Source: VFKU01 sp964620045 (lineage in GTDB: Bacteria; Hydrogenedentota; Hydrogenedentia; Hydrogenedentales; GCA-2746185). From it: a DNA stretch of 64,000 nt. The position numbers and the translations under genes are program-made. Below the pieces are notes generated by a model. That model was given only the letters and a program-made list of their open reading frames with translations, searched no databases and was not told the DNA's origin. Of this stretch, positions 52,094-61,606 are shown one piece after another. The stretch lies in the NCBI GenBank assembly GCA_964620045.1, contig CAZUJL010000001.1, positions 496,001 to 560,000 of the forward strand, written 5' to 3'. Numbering within the stretch: position 1 is the first letter of the stretch; each line of letters opens with the position of its first letter.

Positions 52094-52987
52094 ATGGCGA
52101 AAATCATTGACGGCAACAAAGTGGCGGACGCGATCCGCGCGGGGATTGCCGCGGACATTCAGGCGCTGGCCAAGCGCGGCATTCAGCCGGGGCTCGCGGT
52201 CGTGCTCGTGGGCGAGGACCCGGCCAGCCAGGTGTACGTGCGCATGAAGCGCAAAGAGTGCGCGGAACTCGGCATGCTCTCCGTCGATCACACGCTGCCC
52301 GCGTCGACCTCTGAAAAGAAACTACTCGCGCTGATCGACAAGCTCAACGCAGATCCCAAAGTGCACGGCATTCTCGTGCAGCTTCCGTTGCCGAAACAGA
52401 TCGACGAAGGCAAAGTGATCAACGCCATTTCGCCCGAGAAGGATGTGGATGGATTTCATCCGGTGAACGTCGGGCGGATGCTCGCGGGCGAGCCGGGATT
52501 CCTGCCGTGCACGCCGGCGGGCTGCCAGCAGTTGCTGCTGCATTATGGTTACGACCCCGCGGGCAAACACGTCGTCGTGCTGGGCCGCTCAAATATCGTG
52601 GGCAAGCCGGCGGCCGCGATTCTGATGCAGAAGGCGGCCGGCGCGAATGCGACCGTCACCGTCTGCCATTCGCGCACGAAAAATATCGCCAAGTACACCC
52701 GCGAGGCGGACATCCTCATCGCCGCGATGGGCTCGGCCAGGTTCGTGAAGGCCTCGATGGTGAAAAAAGGTGTGATTGTGATCGACGTGGGCACGAATCG
52801 CGTCGAGGACGCGACCAAGAAATCAGGATTCCGACTCGTCGGCGACGTCGATTACGATGCGGTCTCGAAGAAAGCCAAAGCCATCACACCGGTGCCGGGC
52901 GGTGTCGGCCCGATGACGCGCGTGATGCTGATGAAAAACACCGTGGAAGCGGCGAAGCGCACGGATTCCAAGGGCAAGCGCCGCTAG
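52094..52987 (+). CDS. folD: bifunctional methylenetetrahydrofolate dehydrogenase/cyclohydrolase
   Basis: A 297-residue FolD. Family motifs in order: YVRMKRKEC (catalytic Lys in the Tyr-Lys pair near 48-52), GILVQLPLPKQID, PEKDVDGFHPVN, PCTPAGC, GRSNIVGKP (NADP loop) and TPVPGGVGPMTR. It interconverts 5,10-methylene- and 10-formyl-tetrahydrofolate. The start follows a GGGGG run; nine more codons are open upstream. Its stop codon shares the palindrome CTAG with the stop of the convergent membrane-protein gene. Confidence 0.95.
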   Translation: MAKIIDGNKVADAIRAGIAADIQALAKRGIQPGLAVVLVGEDPASQVYVRMKRKECAELGMLSVDHTLPASTSEKKLLALIDKLNADPKVHGILVQLPLPKQIDEGKVINAISPEKDVDGFHPVNVGRMLAGEPGFLPCTPAGCQQLLLHYGYDPAGKHVVVLGRSNIVGKPAAAILMQKAAGANATVTVCHSRTKNIAKYTREADILIAAMGSARFVKASMVKKGVIVIDVGTNRVEDATKKSGFRLVGDVDYDAVSKKAKAITPVPGGVGPMTRVMLMKNTVEAAKRTDSKGKRR

Positions 52988-53433
52988 TTGTCGCCGGGCG
53001 GAAATTCACGCATCAAGCCCGCCACACTGTATGCGAGCATTCCGCCCGCCAGTGCGGGGATCATCTCTGCGATATAGATCGCAAATTCAAACGGCCACAA
53101 ATTGTGGGAACCTGGATTAACCATCATGTCCACAATCGCGATGACAAAGAATGACGCCATCGTGGCGCAACATTTGAGCGGCCAGTAACGCGGCGATTTC
53201 CACCCAATCAACATGCCAATGCCAAACAGCACGATCAGCGTCCAATACGTCTGCTTGTCGATCGCAAACTCAACGGCACCGAAGAAATCGAACGGGGCCA
53301 CTTCGCGGCTTTGCATATAGGGCGGCACCAGCAGGGCCAGGAAACCCAGGAACGCGGCAAACATGAACCAGAACACGGTGGTTCGCCGACTCTCGACTAC
53401 CGGAGCGTCATTTTCTTCTAGATCGTCAGACAT
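52984..53433 (-). CDS. small membrane protein of unknown function
   Basis: A 149-residue protein with four membrane helices (VFWFMFAAFLGFLALLV, WTLIVLFGIGMLIGW, CCATMASFFVIAIVDMM and AEMIPALAGGMLAYSVAGL) and an acidic N-terminal tail. No family recognised. Codon use is less GC-rich than in folD. Convergent with folD; the stop codons overlap by four bases. Confidence 0.72.
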   Translation of the reverse strand: MSDDLEENDAPVVESRRTTVFWFMFAAFLGFLALLVPPYMQSREVAPFDFFGAVEFAIDKQTYWTLIVLFGIGMLIGWKSPRYWPLKCCATMASFFVIAIVDMMVNPGSHNLWPFEFAIYIAEMIPALAGGMLAYSVAGLMREFPPGDN

Positions 53434-53456
53434 CGGTCAACACCGCGCCGGCGAAA

Positions 53457-54776
53457 CTACGCCTTGAATATTTTGTCCCGCCCGTCGCGCACATCCTTGG
53501 TCGCGTTGCGCGTATCGAGCACGAGTGTCGCGTGCTTCACGATGAAGGGATAATCGAATTTGTCGTGCGCGGTGACGATGAGCACGGCATCAAAAGAACC
53601 CACCGTTTTCTCGTCGAGCGTCACGGATTTCAGACCGAGATCGTATTTGCGCATGCGCGGCAGTGTGGGCACGAAGGGATCGCTATACGCCACCTCGGCG
53701 CCGCGCTCCTGCAGCAATTCGATCAGGGTCAGCGCGGGAGACTCGCGCGGATCGCCGACGTTCGGCTTATACGCGACGCCCAGCACCAGCACGCGCGCGC
53801 CCTTCAGCGCGCGGCCGCGATCGTTCAGCAGGTGCATCAACACGCCGACCACGTGCGCGGGCATGGCAGTATTGATCTCGCCGGCCAGCTCGATGAACCG
53901 CGTCGATACGCCGTATTCGCGCGCCTTCCAGGTGAGGTAGAAGGGATCGATGGGGATGCAGTGGCCGCCCAGGCCCGGGCCGGGATAAAACGGCATGAAA
54001 CCAAAGGGTTTCGTCTTCGCGGCTTCAATCACTTCCCAGATGTCGATGTCCATCTTCGTGTAAATGAGTTTCAACTCATTCACGAGCGCGATATTCACGC
54101 CGCGAAAAATATTTTCAAGCAGCTTCACCGCCTCGGCCGTGCGCGCGTTCGACACGCGAATGGTGGACACCACCACGCCGCGGTACAAAGCATCGGCAGC
54201 GTCGAGCGCCTCGGGCGTGCATCCACCGACGACCTTGGGGATCTTTCCGGTGGAAAAATCGGCGTTGCCGGGGTCTTCGCGCTCGGGCGAGTACGCGAGC
54301 AGGAAATCCTTACCGGCGCGCAGGCCGCCCTTTTCGAGTTCGGGCTGTAGGATTTCTTCCGTCGTGCCGGGATAAGTGGTGGACTCCAGCACAACGATCT
54401 GCCCCGCGCGCAGGTGCGGCGCGAGCGATTTGCCGGTGTTCACAATGAAGGAGAGGTCCGGCTCGTGGTGCTCGGCCAGCGGCGTCGGCACACAAATCAG
54501 GATCGCGTCGGCTTCCTTCGTGCGCGCGAAATCCGCCGTCGCCTCGAACTTGCCGCTGCCGCGCAGTTGCTTCACTTCGGCGGCCGGGATGTGCCCGATA
54601 TAACTCTCGCCACGGTTCAGCGATTCGGCCTTCTTGGGATCGATGTCGAAGCCGAGCACGCGAAATCCGGCGCGGGCGAACGTCATGGCGAGTGGCAGGC
54701 CGACATAGCCCAAGCCCACAATTCCCACAACGGCCTGGCGCGATTCGATGCGCTGGATGAGCTGGGCTGGATTCAC
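53457..54776 (-). CDS. nucleotide-sugar dehydrogenase (UDP-glucose/GDP-mannose dehydrogenase family)
   Basis: A 439-residue protein with the three-part layout of UDP-sugar dehydrogenases: NAD-binding GLGYVGLPLA near 21-30, central LLENIFRGVNIALVNEL, the catalytic Cys in PGLGGHCIPIDP near 272, and C-terminal GVAYKPNVGDPRESPAL. The sequence is closest to the WbpA/TviB/WecC group, which oxidises UDP-GlcNAc or UDP-ManNAc to the uronic acid for surface glycans. It starts at GTG with a weak site. No other glycan genes adjoin. Confidence 0.88.
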   Translation of the reverse strand: MNPAQLIQRIESRQAVVGIVGLGYVGLPLAMTFARAGFRVLGFDIDPKKAESLNRGESYIGHIPAAEVKQLRGSGKFEATADFARTKEADAILICVPTPLAEHHEPDLSFIVNTGKSLAPHLRAGQIVVLESTTYPGTTEEILQPELEKGGLRAGKDFLLAYSPEREDPGNADFSTGKIPKVVGGCTPEALDAADALYRGVVVSTIRVSNARTAEAVKLLENIFRGVNIALVNELKLIYTKMDIDIWEVIEAAKTKPFGFMPFYPGPGLGGHCIPIDPFYLTWKAREYGVSTRFIELAGEINTAMPAHVVGVLMHLLNDRGRALKGARVLVLGVAYKPNVGDPRESPALTLIELLQERGAEVAYSDPFVPTLPRMRKYDLGLKSVTLDEKTVGSFDAVLIVTAHDKFDYPFIVKHATLVLDTRNATKDVRDGRDKIFKA

Positions 54777-54843
54777 GCGCGGTTTTCCGGAATCAAACGG
54801 CCGCCATTAGACCCGAAGCGGCAGGCCGGACACAACGGGGGCA

Positions 54844-56253
54844 CTAGGCGACGATCTCGGTGATCGGCTTGCCGAGGCCATCGCGCGTAACGTAGAACGG
54901 GCGCTTCTCGATGACGTAGTTGTGCCGCGGGCTGATGCCCATGGCGCGGTAGATCGTTGCGTGCAGGTCTTCGATCACGACGCGTTTCTCCAACGTCTTG
55001 CACGGGCGCTCGTCGGCCGTTTTACCGTGGAGATACGCCTTGCGCGCGCCGCCGCCGAACATCAGCACGCAGCCGGCATCGGTGAAGTGGCGGTGCATGC
55101 CGTAGTGCTTGAGCTCGGTCATTACGTCCGGCACTTCGACCTGATCTGTTACCTTCTTGTCCGGCTTGCCCTCGGTGAGCATGTCGCGGCTGAACTCGCT
55201 GGCAAGCACGATCAACGTGCGATCGAGCAGGCCGCGTTCTTCGAGATCAAGCACCAACTGCGCGATGGGCCGATCGATACGCTGCTTCAATTCCACAAGA
55301 CGTGTGTGTCCGTTCTCGTGCGTGTCCCAATGCTCGAAGGGCACATATTCCGTGGTCACTTCGATGAACCGCGCGCCGTACTCCGTCAAGCGCCGCGCGA
55401 GCAGACATCCCTTGCCGAAACGGCTCGTGCCATAGGCTTCGAGCACTTCCGGTTTTTCGTCGGCCAGATCAAACGCCTTGGCCGCGTCGCTCGAGAGCAG
55501 GCGGTCGGCGCCTTCGAGCGAGTGCATCAGCGAATCGCGGTGATACTCGCTGCCGAGCTGCGCGATCGGGCTGGCGGCCACCATCTTGTTGTGCAGATCG
55601 CGGCGCCGGGCATAACGCGCGCCCGTCATGCCCGCGGGCGGGCGCACCGTCGCCTGCGCGGCGGACGGATCGGGCACGAAGAAGGGGCCGAACTCCGAAC
55701 CGAGGAAACCAGCCGTGTGGAAGGCTTTTAGCTCCTCGCTCTCCCCCACGCTCAGACTCTGGCCGATATCGATAAACGCGGGCACGTCCGGATGCTTCGG
55801 TCCAAGCGTCCTGGCAATCACGGCGCCAATGTGCGGCGCGGCGACCGTAAGCGGCGGCGCATAGCCTGTGTGCCAGTTGTACTGATGGCGCGAATGCAGA
55901 ATCGCGCCGAGGTCGCCGGCGGTGTACGTGCGGATCAGCGTACCGCGATCCATCACCTGGCCGATGTGTTCGAGGCCTTCGCTGAACTCGATACCGTCCA
56001 CAATCGTCGGCACGGGCTTAAATGTGCTGAGCACTTCGGAGCTGGCGAGTCCGGGTTCGAACGCGCGATAGCGCTTCGGATCGAAGGTCTCGGTGTGCGC
56101 CATGCCGCCGCCCATCCAGAGGATGATGAGTGTGTCGGCGGTGGCGGCGGGAACCGGCTCGGTGTCTTCCGCGCGGCCAATGACGGGCGCGCCGGACGCG
56201 AGCGCGCCCAGCGTGGCGGCAGTCGAGTATTTCAGGAAATCGCGGCGTTTCAT
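54844..56253 (-). CDS. DUF1501 protein with Tat signal
   Basis: A 469-residue exported protein. The twin-arginine signal is MKRRDFLKYS followed by a hydrophobic stretch to about residue 28. The body is the DUF1501 alkaline-phosphatase-superfamily domain: IILWMGGGMAHTETFDPK, YNWHTGYAPP, TEYVPFEHWDTHENG and VLASEFSRDM. It pairs with the PSCyt1-DUF1549-DUF1553 gene upstream in the same direction, 92 bases away, a pairing typical of planctomycete, verrucomicrobial and related genomes. The role is not established; degradation of complex polymers has been suggested. Confidence 0.88.
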   Translation of the reverse strand: MKRRDFLKYSTAATLGALASGAPVIGRAEDTEPVPAATADTLIILWMGGGMAHTETFDPKRYRAFEPGLASSEVLSTFKPVPTIVDGIEFSEGLEHIGQVMDRGTLIRTYTAGDLGAILHSRHQYNWHTGYAPPLTVAAPHIGAVIARTLGPKHPDVPAFIDIGQSLSVGESEELKAFHTAGFLGSEFGPFFVPDPSAAQATVRPPAGMTGARYARRRDLHNKMVAASPIAQLGSEYHRDSLMHSLEGADRLLSSDAAKAFDLADEKPEVLEAYGTSRFGKGCLLARRLTEYGARFIEVTTEYVPFEHWDTHENGHTRLVELKQRIDRPIAQLVLDLEERGLLDRTLIVLASEFSRDMLTEGKPDKKVTDQVEVPDVMTELKHYGMHRHFTDAGCVLMFGGGARKAYLHGKTADERPCKTLEKRVVIEDLHATIYRAMGISPRHNYVIEKRPFYVTRDGLGKPITEIVA

Positions 56254-56257
56254 ATGT

Positions 56258-56300
56258 TCGTCATCGCGAGGAGCGGGGTTTGCGACGAAGCAACCTCTTC
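56258..56300. repeat. fragment of a widespread intergenic repeat
   Basis: The stretch CGTCATCGCGAGGAGCG followed by ...GCGACGAAGCAACCTC matches, from memory, a degenerate form of a dispersed intergenic element (GTCATTGCGAGGAGCG...CGACGAAGCAATCTC) seen in many unrelated genomes. It sits in the gap of the DUF1501/PSD operon. Confidence 0.55.
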
Positions 56301-56345
56301 ATCCAGCACCCACTCTTAAAAACCTCGCCAGCCTCCATTTAATGC

Positions 56346-58232
56346 CTAGTATATCAGTTGAAATTCCGGATGCATGAACAGGCTCCACAGGAAATCCTGC
56401 AGGTCTTCCGATTTGGAAAGGTCCAACCCCGCATCGGCCACGAGCTGCCGCTCGGCGGCGGACGGCTGCCGCTGCATTGCGCGGACGTATAACTCGCCGA
56501 CCGGATCGGTTAGCGGCGTTTTCAGCAGGTGGTTCGCCGCCTTGGCCAGGTACTTCGCCAGCGTCTCGCCGTTGGTCAACTCGATGCCTTGCAGGCGCGA
56601 ATATTCCAGCGGGCGGCGCATGGTGACCATTTCGCGGTTCGGCCGGCCGAGCACCAGCGCGAGTTCATCCGCCGGCACGCGCCACGCGCGCACGGTGCCC
56701 TCGGAACGCGAATCCTCCTGCGGCGCAGGCTCATACTTCGGCTCCGCCTGCCAGAATCCTGTCACGCGCGACATCGCGTCGTAAAATTGTTCCGCATCGA
56801 TACGACGCACGGCGGGGCCGTGGAACACATACCCGCCTTCGCCTTCGATCGCGGTGTTGCTCACGAGTTGGTACGCCTGCGACGACGCAATCTGGCCGAG
56901 CAATCGCTGCAAGTCATAACCATTCGCCGCGAAATCCGCCGCGAGCCAGTCAAGCAGATCCTCGGACCAGGGCGGATTCTCCAGCACGTCGGTCGGCTCG
57001 CTCATGCCGCGACCCATCAGCGCGCCCCACACGCGGTTGACCAGCATGCGCGTGAAGCGGCCGTTGTCCGGGGCGACGACGAGCTCGGCCACACGCGCCT
57101 GCCGCTCCGGCAAGGTCACGGCGGCGTCGATCGCGCCGAGTTCCGGGAACAGAAAGCGCAGCTCGGCCGTCTTGCCGGTGGGCACGTCGCAGCGCACGAG
57201 TTCGAGGGGCGCCTCGGAGAACGCGCTCGCGAGGCCATAGGCGTCCGCGAGTTTCCAGTTGTCCACAAAGCTGTCGTGGCACGAGGCGCATTTGAGGTTC
57301 ACGCCCATGAACACCTGCGACACGTTGCGCGCGGCCTGCATCGGCGCGGTCTGGTTCGCTGTCGCCGCGCCACGCCACACGATGCCCTTGATGAATCCGC
57401 CGGACCCGGCGGTGCCGCTGACGAGTTCGCGGGTGAACTGATCGTAGGTTTTGTTGTCGCGCAGCGACGAATACAGCCAGCCGGTAATCTGTTCGCGGCC
57501 GCCGTCAATGTAGCCCGTGCCCTGGAAGTCGTTGCGCAGCGTGTCGTTCCAAAACGTCATCCAGTGCTCGGCGTAGCTGCGGCGATCGGCGAGCAGGCTC
57601 TGTACAAGCTGTTCGCGCTTGTCTTTCTTCTTGGACCCAACAAAATCGGTGAGTTCCGAGTCCGTCGGCAGCAACCCGATCAGATCGAGATACGCACGCC
57701 GCGCGAAAACACGATCTTCAACGGTGGCCGGCACCTCAATCTTTCGATCGGCGAAATACGCCGCGGCAAACCGATCAATCGGCGCTTTCGATCCATGAAT
57801 ACCCGGCACATTGGGCACGGCCACCTCGCGCGGCTTAAGCGGCGGCGTCCATGCCGGCGCGAGCGGCGTGGCGAGGTCCCAGTTCAGGCCCTCGTTAATC
57901 CAGCGGCGCAGAATGTTAATCTGCTCGGGCGTAAGCGGCTCGCCCTTGTTCGGCATCCGCTCTTCCTTGTCCGTGCTGGTGACCAGTTCAATGAGCAGGC
58001 TCTCGTCCGCCTTGCCCAAGACGACCGCCGGCCCGAACTCGCCCCCCTTCAGCAGTTCTTCTCGTGACAACATGCTCAGCCCGCCGCGACGCTCTTCGAG
58101 GCCGTGGCACTTCAGGCACCGTTCGGCCAGGATCGTGTGCACGTCGCGGGAAAAGGAAATCGGCTGCTGGGCAGTCGCGCCGCCTGCAGCAACGAGCACT
58201 AAAATTCCGGAAATCCATCGCATCATGGTCAT
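56346..58232 (-). CDS. PSCyt1-DUF1549-DUF1553 (PSD1-type) protein
   Basis: A 628-residue exported protein with a signal peptide ending GGATAQ. A cytochrome-like PSCyt1 domain carries CLKCH at 39-43 and a distal MPNKGEPLT segment that may supply the Met ligand. DUF1549 follows (PIDRFAAAYF...RRAYLDLIGLLPT...HWMTFWNDTLRND), then DUF1553 (RMLVNRVWGALMGRG...PPWSEDLLDWLAADF...ASSQAYQ), ending in the family-typical LFMHPEFQLIY. Family members of 750-1000 residues are common, so this is a compact version. It is the upstream gene of the DUF1501 pair and probably works with it outside the cytoplasm. Confidence 0.9.
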   Translation of the reverse strand: MTMMRWISGILVLVAAGGATAQQPISFSRDVHTILAERCLKCHGLEERRGGLSMLSREELLKGGEFGPAVVLGKADESLLIELVTSTDKEERMPNKGEPLTPEQINILRRWINEGLNWDLATPLAPAWTPPLKPREVAVPNVPGIHGSKAPIDRFAAAYFADRKIEVPATVEDRVFARRAYLDLIGLLPTDSELTDFVGSKKKDKREQLVQSLLADRRSYAEHWMTFWNDTLRNDFQGTGYIDGGREQITGWLYSSLRDNKTYDQFTRELVSGTAGSGGFIKGIVWRGAATANQTAPMQAARNVSQVFMGVNLKCASCHDSFVDNWKLADAYGLASAFSEAPLELVRCDVPTGKTAELRFLFPELGAIDAAVTLPERQARVAELVVAPDNGRFTRMLVNRVWGALMGRGMSEPTDVLENPPWSEDLLDWLAADFAANGYDLQRLLGQIASSQAYQLVSNTAIEGEGGYVFHGPAVRRIDAEQFYDAMSRVTGFWQAEPKYEPAPQEDSRSEGTVRAWRVPADELALVLGRPNREMVTMRRPLEYSRLQGIELTNGETLAKYLAKAANHLLKTPLTDPVGELYVRAMQRQPSAAERQLVADAGLDLSKSEDLQDFLWSLFMHPEFQLIY

Positions 58233-58286
58233 GCCAGCATAATAACCGATTTCGGACGATCAACCGCCTCAATCGTCACAGACGGC

Positions 58287-60737
58287 CTAGAACAGTCCAT
58301 ACGGATCGAGATCGGATTTTAATACAACGCTTTTCGGAATCGTCTCATCAAACTGCACACGCAACTGCCGGGCAAGTGCATTCAGTGTTTTCGCGGATCG
58401 GCAAAACGCGCCGAGGTTCCAGCGGTATTTGGTCTTGACGCGGTAAATCGTGGCCGGCGCGGGGCCGAGCAGTTCGACGGCCCGGAGATCCTGGGTTTCG
58501 AGCGCCTCGCGCGCCCACCCGACCAGGCGCATGGCGGCGCGCTCGGCGGCGGATTCGTCTTCGGATTCAATGGTGAATTGGACCATGCGGCGGAAGGGCG
58601 GATAGCCGGAGCGCTGGCGGTCGGCGATCTCGCGGCGGTAGAACGCGGCGTAGTCGTGGTGCTGCGCGGCCAGAATCGCGTAGTGGTTCGGCCGGCAGGT
58701 CTGGATCAGCACCTCGCCGGGGCGCTCGCCGCGGCCCGCGCGGCCGGCCACCTGCGTGAGCAACTGGAAAATATTCTCGGCCGCTCGGAAGTCGGGCATG
58801 GCGAGGCCGTTGTCGGCGTTCAGCACGCCCACGAGCGTAACGCCGGGATAGTCGTGCCCCTTCGCGATCATCTGCGTGCCCACGAGCACATCGACCTCGT
58901 GCTTCGCGAAGCGTTGCAGAATTTTCGCGTGACCGTGCTTCGTCGCCGTCGTGTCGCGATCCATCCGCTCGATGCGCGCGTTCGGGAAACTGCGCAGCAG
59001 GTAGTCCTCCACCTTCTGCGTGCCCTGGCCGAGATAGGTCAGCGGCGCGAAGCCGCAGTCATCGCACGCCATCGGCACGCGCCGGCGCAAGTTGCAGTAG
59101 TGGCACGCGAGAAACTGTCCGCGCGCGTGATACGTCATCGTCACGTGGCAATCGGTGCACGCCGTGCACGATCCGCAGGCCGGGCACAGCAAGAACGGCG
59201 AATGTCCGCGCCGGTTGAGCAGCAGAATCACCTGTTCGCGCTCGGCGATCCGCGCGCCGACCGCATCCTCCAGCATGCGCGAGAGCACGACCTCGCCCGC
59301 CTGCTCGCGCACTTCGGCGCGCATATCCACGAGCTTCACCTGCGGCAACGCGGCGCGGGTGGCGCGGCGTTTCAGCTCGAGCCGCACAGACTTGCCGGTC
59401 TCGCTGTTGTGGTAGGACTCGATGCTCGGCGTGGCGGAGCCGAGCACGCACACGGCGTTGTTCATCTGCGCGCGCACGATGGCAGCGTCGCGCGCATGGT
59501 AGCGCGGCACTTCGCCCTGTTTGTATGAGCCGTCGTGCTCTTCGTCCACGATGATGATGCCGAGGTTTTGCAGCGGCGCGAAGATGGCCGAGCGCGCGCC
59601 GACCACAATGCGCACCTCGCCACGCTGCGCGCGCCGCCATTCGTCGTAGCGCTCGCCCGCGCTGAGGCCGCTGTGCAGCACGGCGATGTCGGTCTGGAAC
59701 CGCGCGAGGAAGCGGCCTACGGTCTGCGGCGTCAGCGAGATTTCCGGCACGAGCACGATCGCGCTTTTCCCAAGCGCCAGCGCGCGTTCGATCACCTGCA
59801 AATACACTTCAGTCTTGCCGGAACCCGTGATGCCGTGCATCAGGAATGTTTTGAACTCAGCGGTATCCAGCGACCGCGCGACGGCATCGAAGGCCGCCTG
59901 TTGTTCCTCGTTCAGCGGCAGTTTCTCGCGCGAGGCCGCGTCCGCATGCAACAACGGCGTCCGGTACATCTCGCGATCTTCGCGGCGGATAAGGCCTTTT
60001 TCTTCCAGCCCTTTCAGCGCTGCCGTGGTCGCGTCGTGTCGTGTGCACAGCGGCGCGGCCGCTTGCTCCGGATCGTTGCGAAGGAGGTCAAAATAAATCG
60101 CCGCCTGTTTAGGCGCACGGCGTTGCAGGGCCACTTGCTCTTCGATCGGCAGCACCGCCTCTTCAATGAGTACCGCCCACGCTTCGGTGCGCTCGGAGAC
60201 CGTCGCCCGCGTCGCAACGGACGCCCGGGTGAGCGCGCCACGCCGTTCCAGCGCGGCCAGCGCGGATGCCAATTCCTCCTCGCCCAGCATGCGCTTGAGT
60301 TCGGCGTCGTCCAGCGGCCCGCGCGCGTGCAGCGCGGCAATCACTTCGCGCTGGCGCTCGGTGTAGCGACCATCCGGCAATGCAGACGCGAGACGATATT
60401 CTTTTTTCGTACGCTGGTTGATGCCGGGCGGCACGGCGCTCGGCAGCACTTCGCCCAGCGAGCAGCAGTAGTACTCCGCGATCCACGTGCAGAGCTTGAT
60501 GATCTCCGGCGACAGCGCGGGCGTTTCGTCCGGCAGCTCGGCGATGTCGCGGACCTTCTCGATCTCGCTCTCGTCAGACAGCCCGACGATATATCCTGTC
60601 TCGAGCCGGCGCTGCACCGGCACAAGCGCGCGCATGCCGATCGCGGCACGATCGGCATACGTCGGCGGAATGGAATAGGTAAAAGGGTGGTCGAGCGGTA
60701 GCGGCAGGGCCACCTGCGCGAAGCGGCGCCCCGGCAT
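58287..60737 (-). CDS. priA: primosomal replication helicase
   Basis: An 816-residue PriA. The 3'-DNA-binding domain is N-terminal; the helicase has GITGSGKT (Walker A), DEEHDGSYKQ (Walker B), LGSATPSIES and LNRRGHSPF, followed by the zinc cysteines of CPACGSCTACTDC and CHYC/CDDCGF, then VLIQTCRPNHYAI and QVAGRAGRGERPG. It restarts stalled replication forks by unwinding and loading the primosome. Length is slightly above E. coli PriA (732). It is preceded by the HNH gene with a three-base gap, so both are co-transcribed. Confidence 0.95.
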   Translation of the reverse strand: MPGRRFAQVALPLPLDHPFTYSIPPTYADRAAIGMRALVPVQRRLETGYIVGLSDESEIEKVRDIAELPDETPALSPEIIKLCTWIAEYYCCSLGEVLPSAVPPGINQRTKKEYRLASALPDGRYTERQREVIAALHARGPLDDAELKRMLGEEELASALAALERRGALTRASVATRATVSERTEAWAVLIEEAVLPIEEQVALQRRAPKQAAIYFDLLRNDPEQAAAPLCTRHDATTAALKGLEEKGLIRREDREMYRTPLLHADAASREKLPLNEEQQAAFDAVARSLDTAEFKTFLMHGITGSGKTEVYLQVIERALALGKSAIVLVPEISLTPQTVGRFLARFQTDIAVLHSGLSAGERYDEWRRAQRGEVRIVVGARSAIFAPLQNLGIIIVDEEHDGSYKQGEVPRYHARDAAIVRAQMNNAVCVLGSATPSIESYHNSETGKSVRLELKRRATRAALPQVKLVDMRAEVREQAGEVVLSRMLEDAVGARIAEREQVILLLNRRGHSPFLLCPACGSCTACTDCHVTMTYHARGQFLACHYCNLRRRVPMACDDCGFAPLTYLGQGTQKVEDYLLRSFPNARIERMDRDTTATKHGHAKILQRFAKHEVDVLVGTQMIAKGHDYPGVTLVGVLNADNGLAMPDFRAAENIFQLLTQVAGRAGRGERPGEVLIQTCRPNHYAILAAQHHDYAAFYRREIADRQRSGYPPFRRMVQFTIESEDESAAERAAMRLVGWAREALETQDLRAVELLGPAPATIYRVKTKYRWNLGAFCRSAKTLNALARQLRVQFDETIPKSVVLKSDLDPYGLF

Positions 60738-60740
60738 CGG

Positions 60741-61337
60741 CTACTCCCGCAGTTCGGCGTCCCAGTAAGCCGTGTCGAGGAAGCGCTGCCAGCTCGAGAT
60801 GCGCCCGGCGGGCAGGCGCGTGCCGAGCGTCGGCAGCCACGCCGGCTTGTGCGGCCGGCGGATCAGCGGCATTTCGGCCTCGGGCGGCGTGCGATCGCCC
60901 TTGCGCACGTTGCACTGCACGCACGCAAGCACGAGGTTGTCCCACGTGTCGCGTCCGCCGCGCGACCGCGGCATGACGTGGTCAATGGTCAATTCCGACT
61001 TCGCGAGTTTCTTCCCGCAGTACTGGCAGGTGCTCTTGTCGCGCTCGAAAATGCTGCGGCGCGAGAAGCGCACTTCCTTGTGGAAGAAGCCATTGAATGC
61101 GTTGAGGATGATGATCTCCGGCACGCGCACTTTCATCGTCGGCGTGTGAATGAACCGGCCCTCTTCGCGCGCGAGCGACAACTCGCACCAGTCGGAGAAA
61201 TCGTGTTGGCGGTAATCTGCCGGATCAACGGCGCGGGCGAGGTCCTGATAGAGCAGCGCAAGGGCGCGGCGGACGGACGCAACGTTCACGGCCACCCACG
61301 AGCGGTTCAGGACAAGTACCTGGCCCTCGATGTGCAT
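60741..61337 (-). CDS. HNH endonuclease-family protein
   Basis: A 198-residue protein with an HNH domain: CQYC at 104-107 and CVQCN at 139-143 hold a structural zinc, and DHVMPRSRGG at 119-128 supplies the catalytic His and metal Asp region; DTWDNLVLAC gives the Asn. The N-terminal part (LVLNRSWVAVNVASVRRALALL) is typical of stand-alone chromosomal HNH proteins. The start is the ATG with AGAGG six bases upstream. Directly upstream of priA in one operon; a role in DNA repair or defence is possible but not shown. Confidence 0.86.
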   Translation of the reverse strand: MHIEGQVLVLNRSWVAVNVASVRRALALLYQDLARAVDPADYRQHDFSDWCELSLAREEGRFIHTPTMKVRVPEIIILNAFNGFFHKEVRFSRRSIFERDKSTCQYCGKKLAKSELTIDHVMPRSRGGRDTWDNLVLACVQCNVRKGDRTPPEAEMPLIRRPHKPAWLPTLGTRLPAGRISSWQRFLDTAYWDAELRE

Positions 61338-61472
61338 GCACGACCTCTCGGTGTGCCGCGCGCGCCGTGCGCCCGGCCCGTGCCACCCACGCCCATGCAT
61401 ACTACAAATCGCCTGTTAAACCTGCATGAGCAAGGGATAATGAGTATAGAAATCTCGCAAACCCCAGTTCAA

Positions 61473-61504
61473 CCTACCTTTTCTTTGGAGAAAGAAAAGG
61501 TAGG
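61473..61504. repeat. perfect 14-bp hairpin element
   Basis: CCTACCTTTTCTTT and its exact complement AAAGAAAAGGTAGG flank the loop GGAG. The composition is AT-richer than the surroundings. Very similar palindromes occur between genes in many proteobacteria, as far as I recall, so it may be a dispersed element rather than a terminator. Confidence 0.7.
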
Positions 61505-61537
61505 ACCAAAAGAAACCATAAAGGGGTTTGGGAATGT

Positions 61538-61606
61538 GGGAGGGCGAGCGTCGTCGCGAGCTACAGTCGCCGGTAAATCCAAGCTCGCGAGGACGCTCGC
61601 CCTCCC
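61538..61606. repeat. 25-base inverted repeat
   Basis: The arms 61538-61562 and 61582-61606 (starting GGGAGGGCGAGCGTC and ending GACGCTCGCCCTCCC) are inverted copies with one mismatch around a 19-base loop. It looks like a repetitive extragenic palindrome; it has no T-run. Confidence 0.75.

Noticed and set aside
56529..58067. 512-codon plus-strand frame
   Set aside because: Antisense to the PSCyt1-DUF1549-DUF1553 gene, which has clear family motifs.
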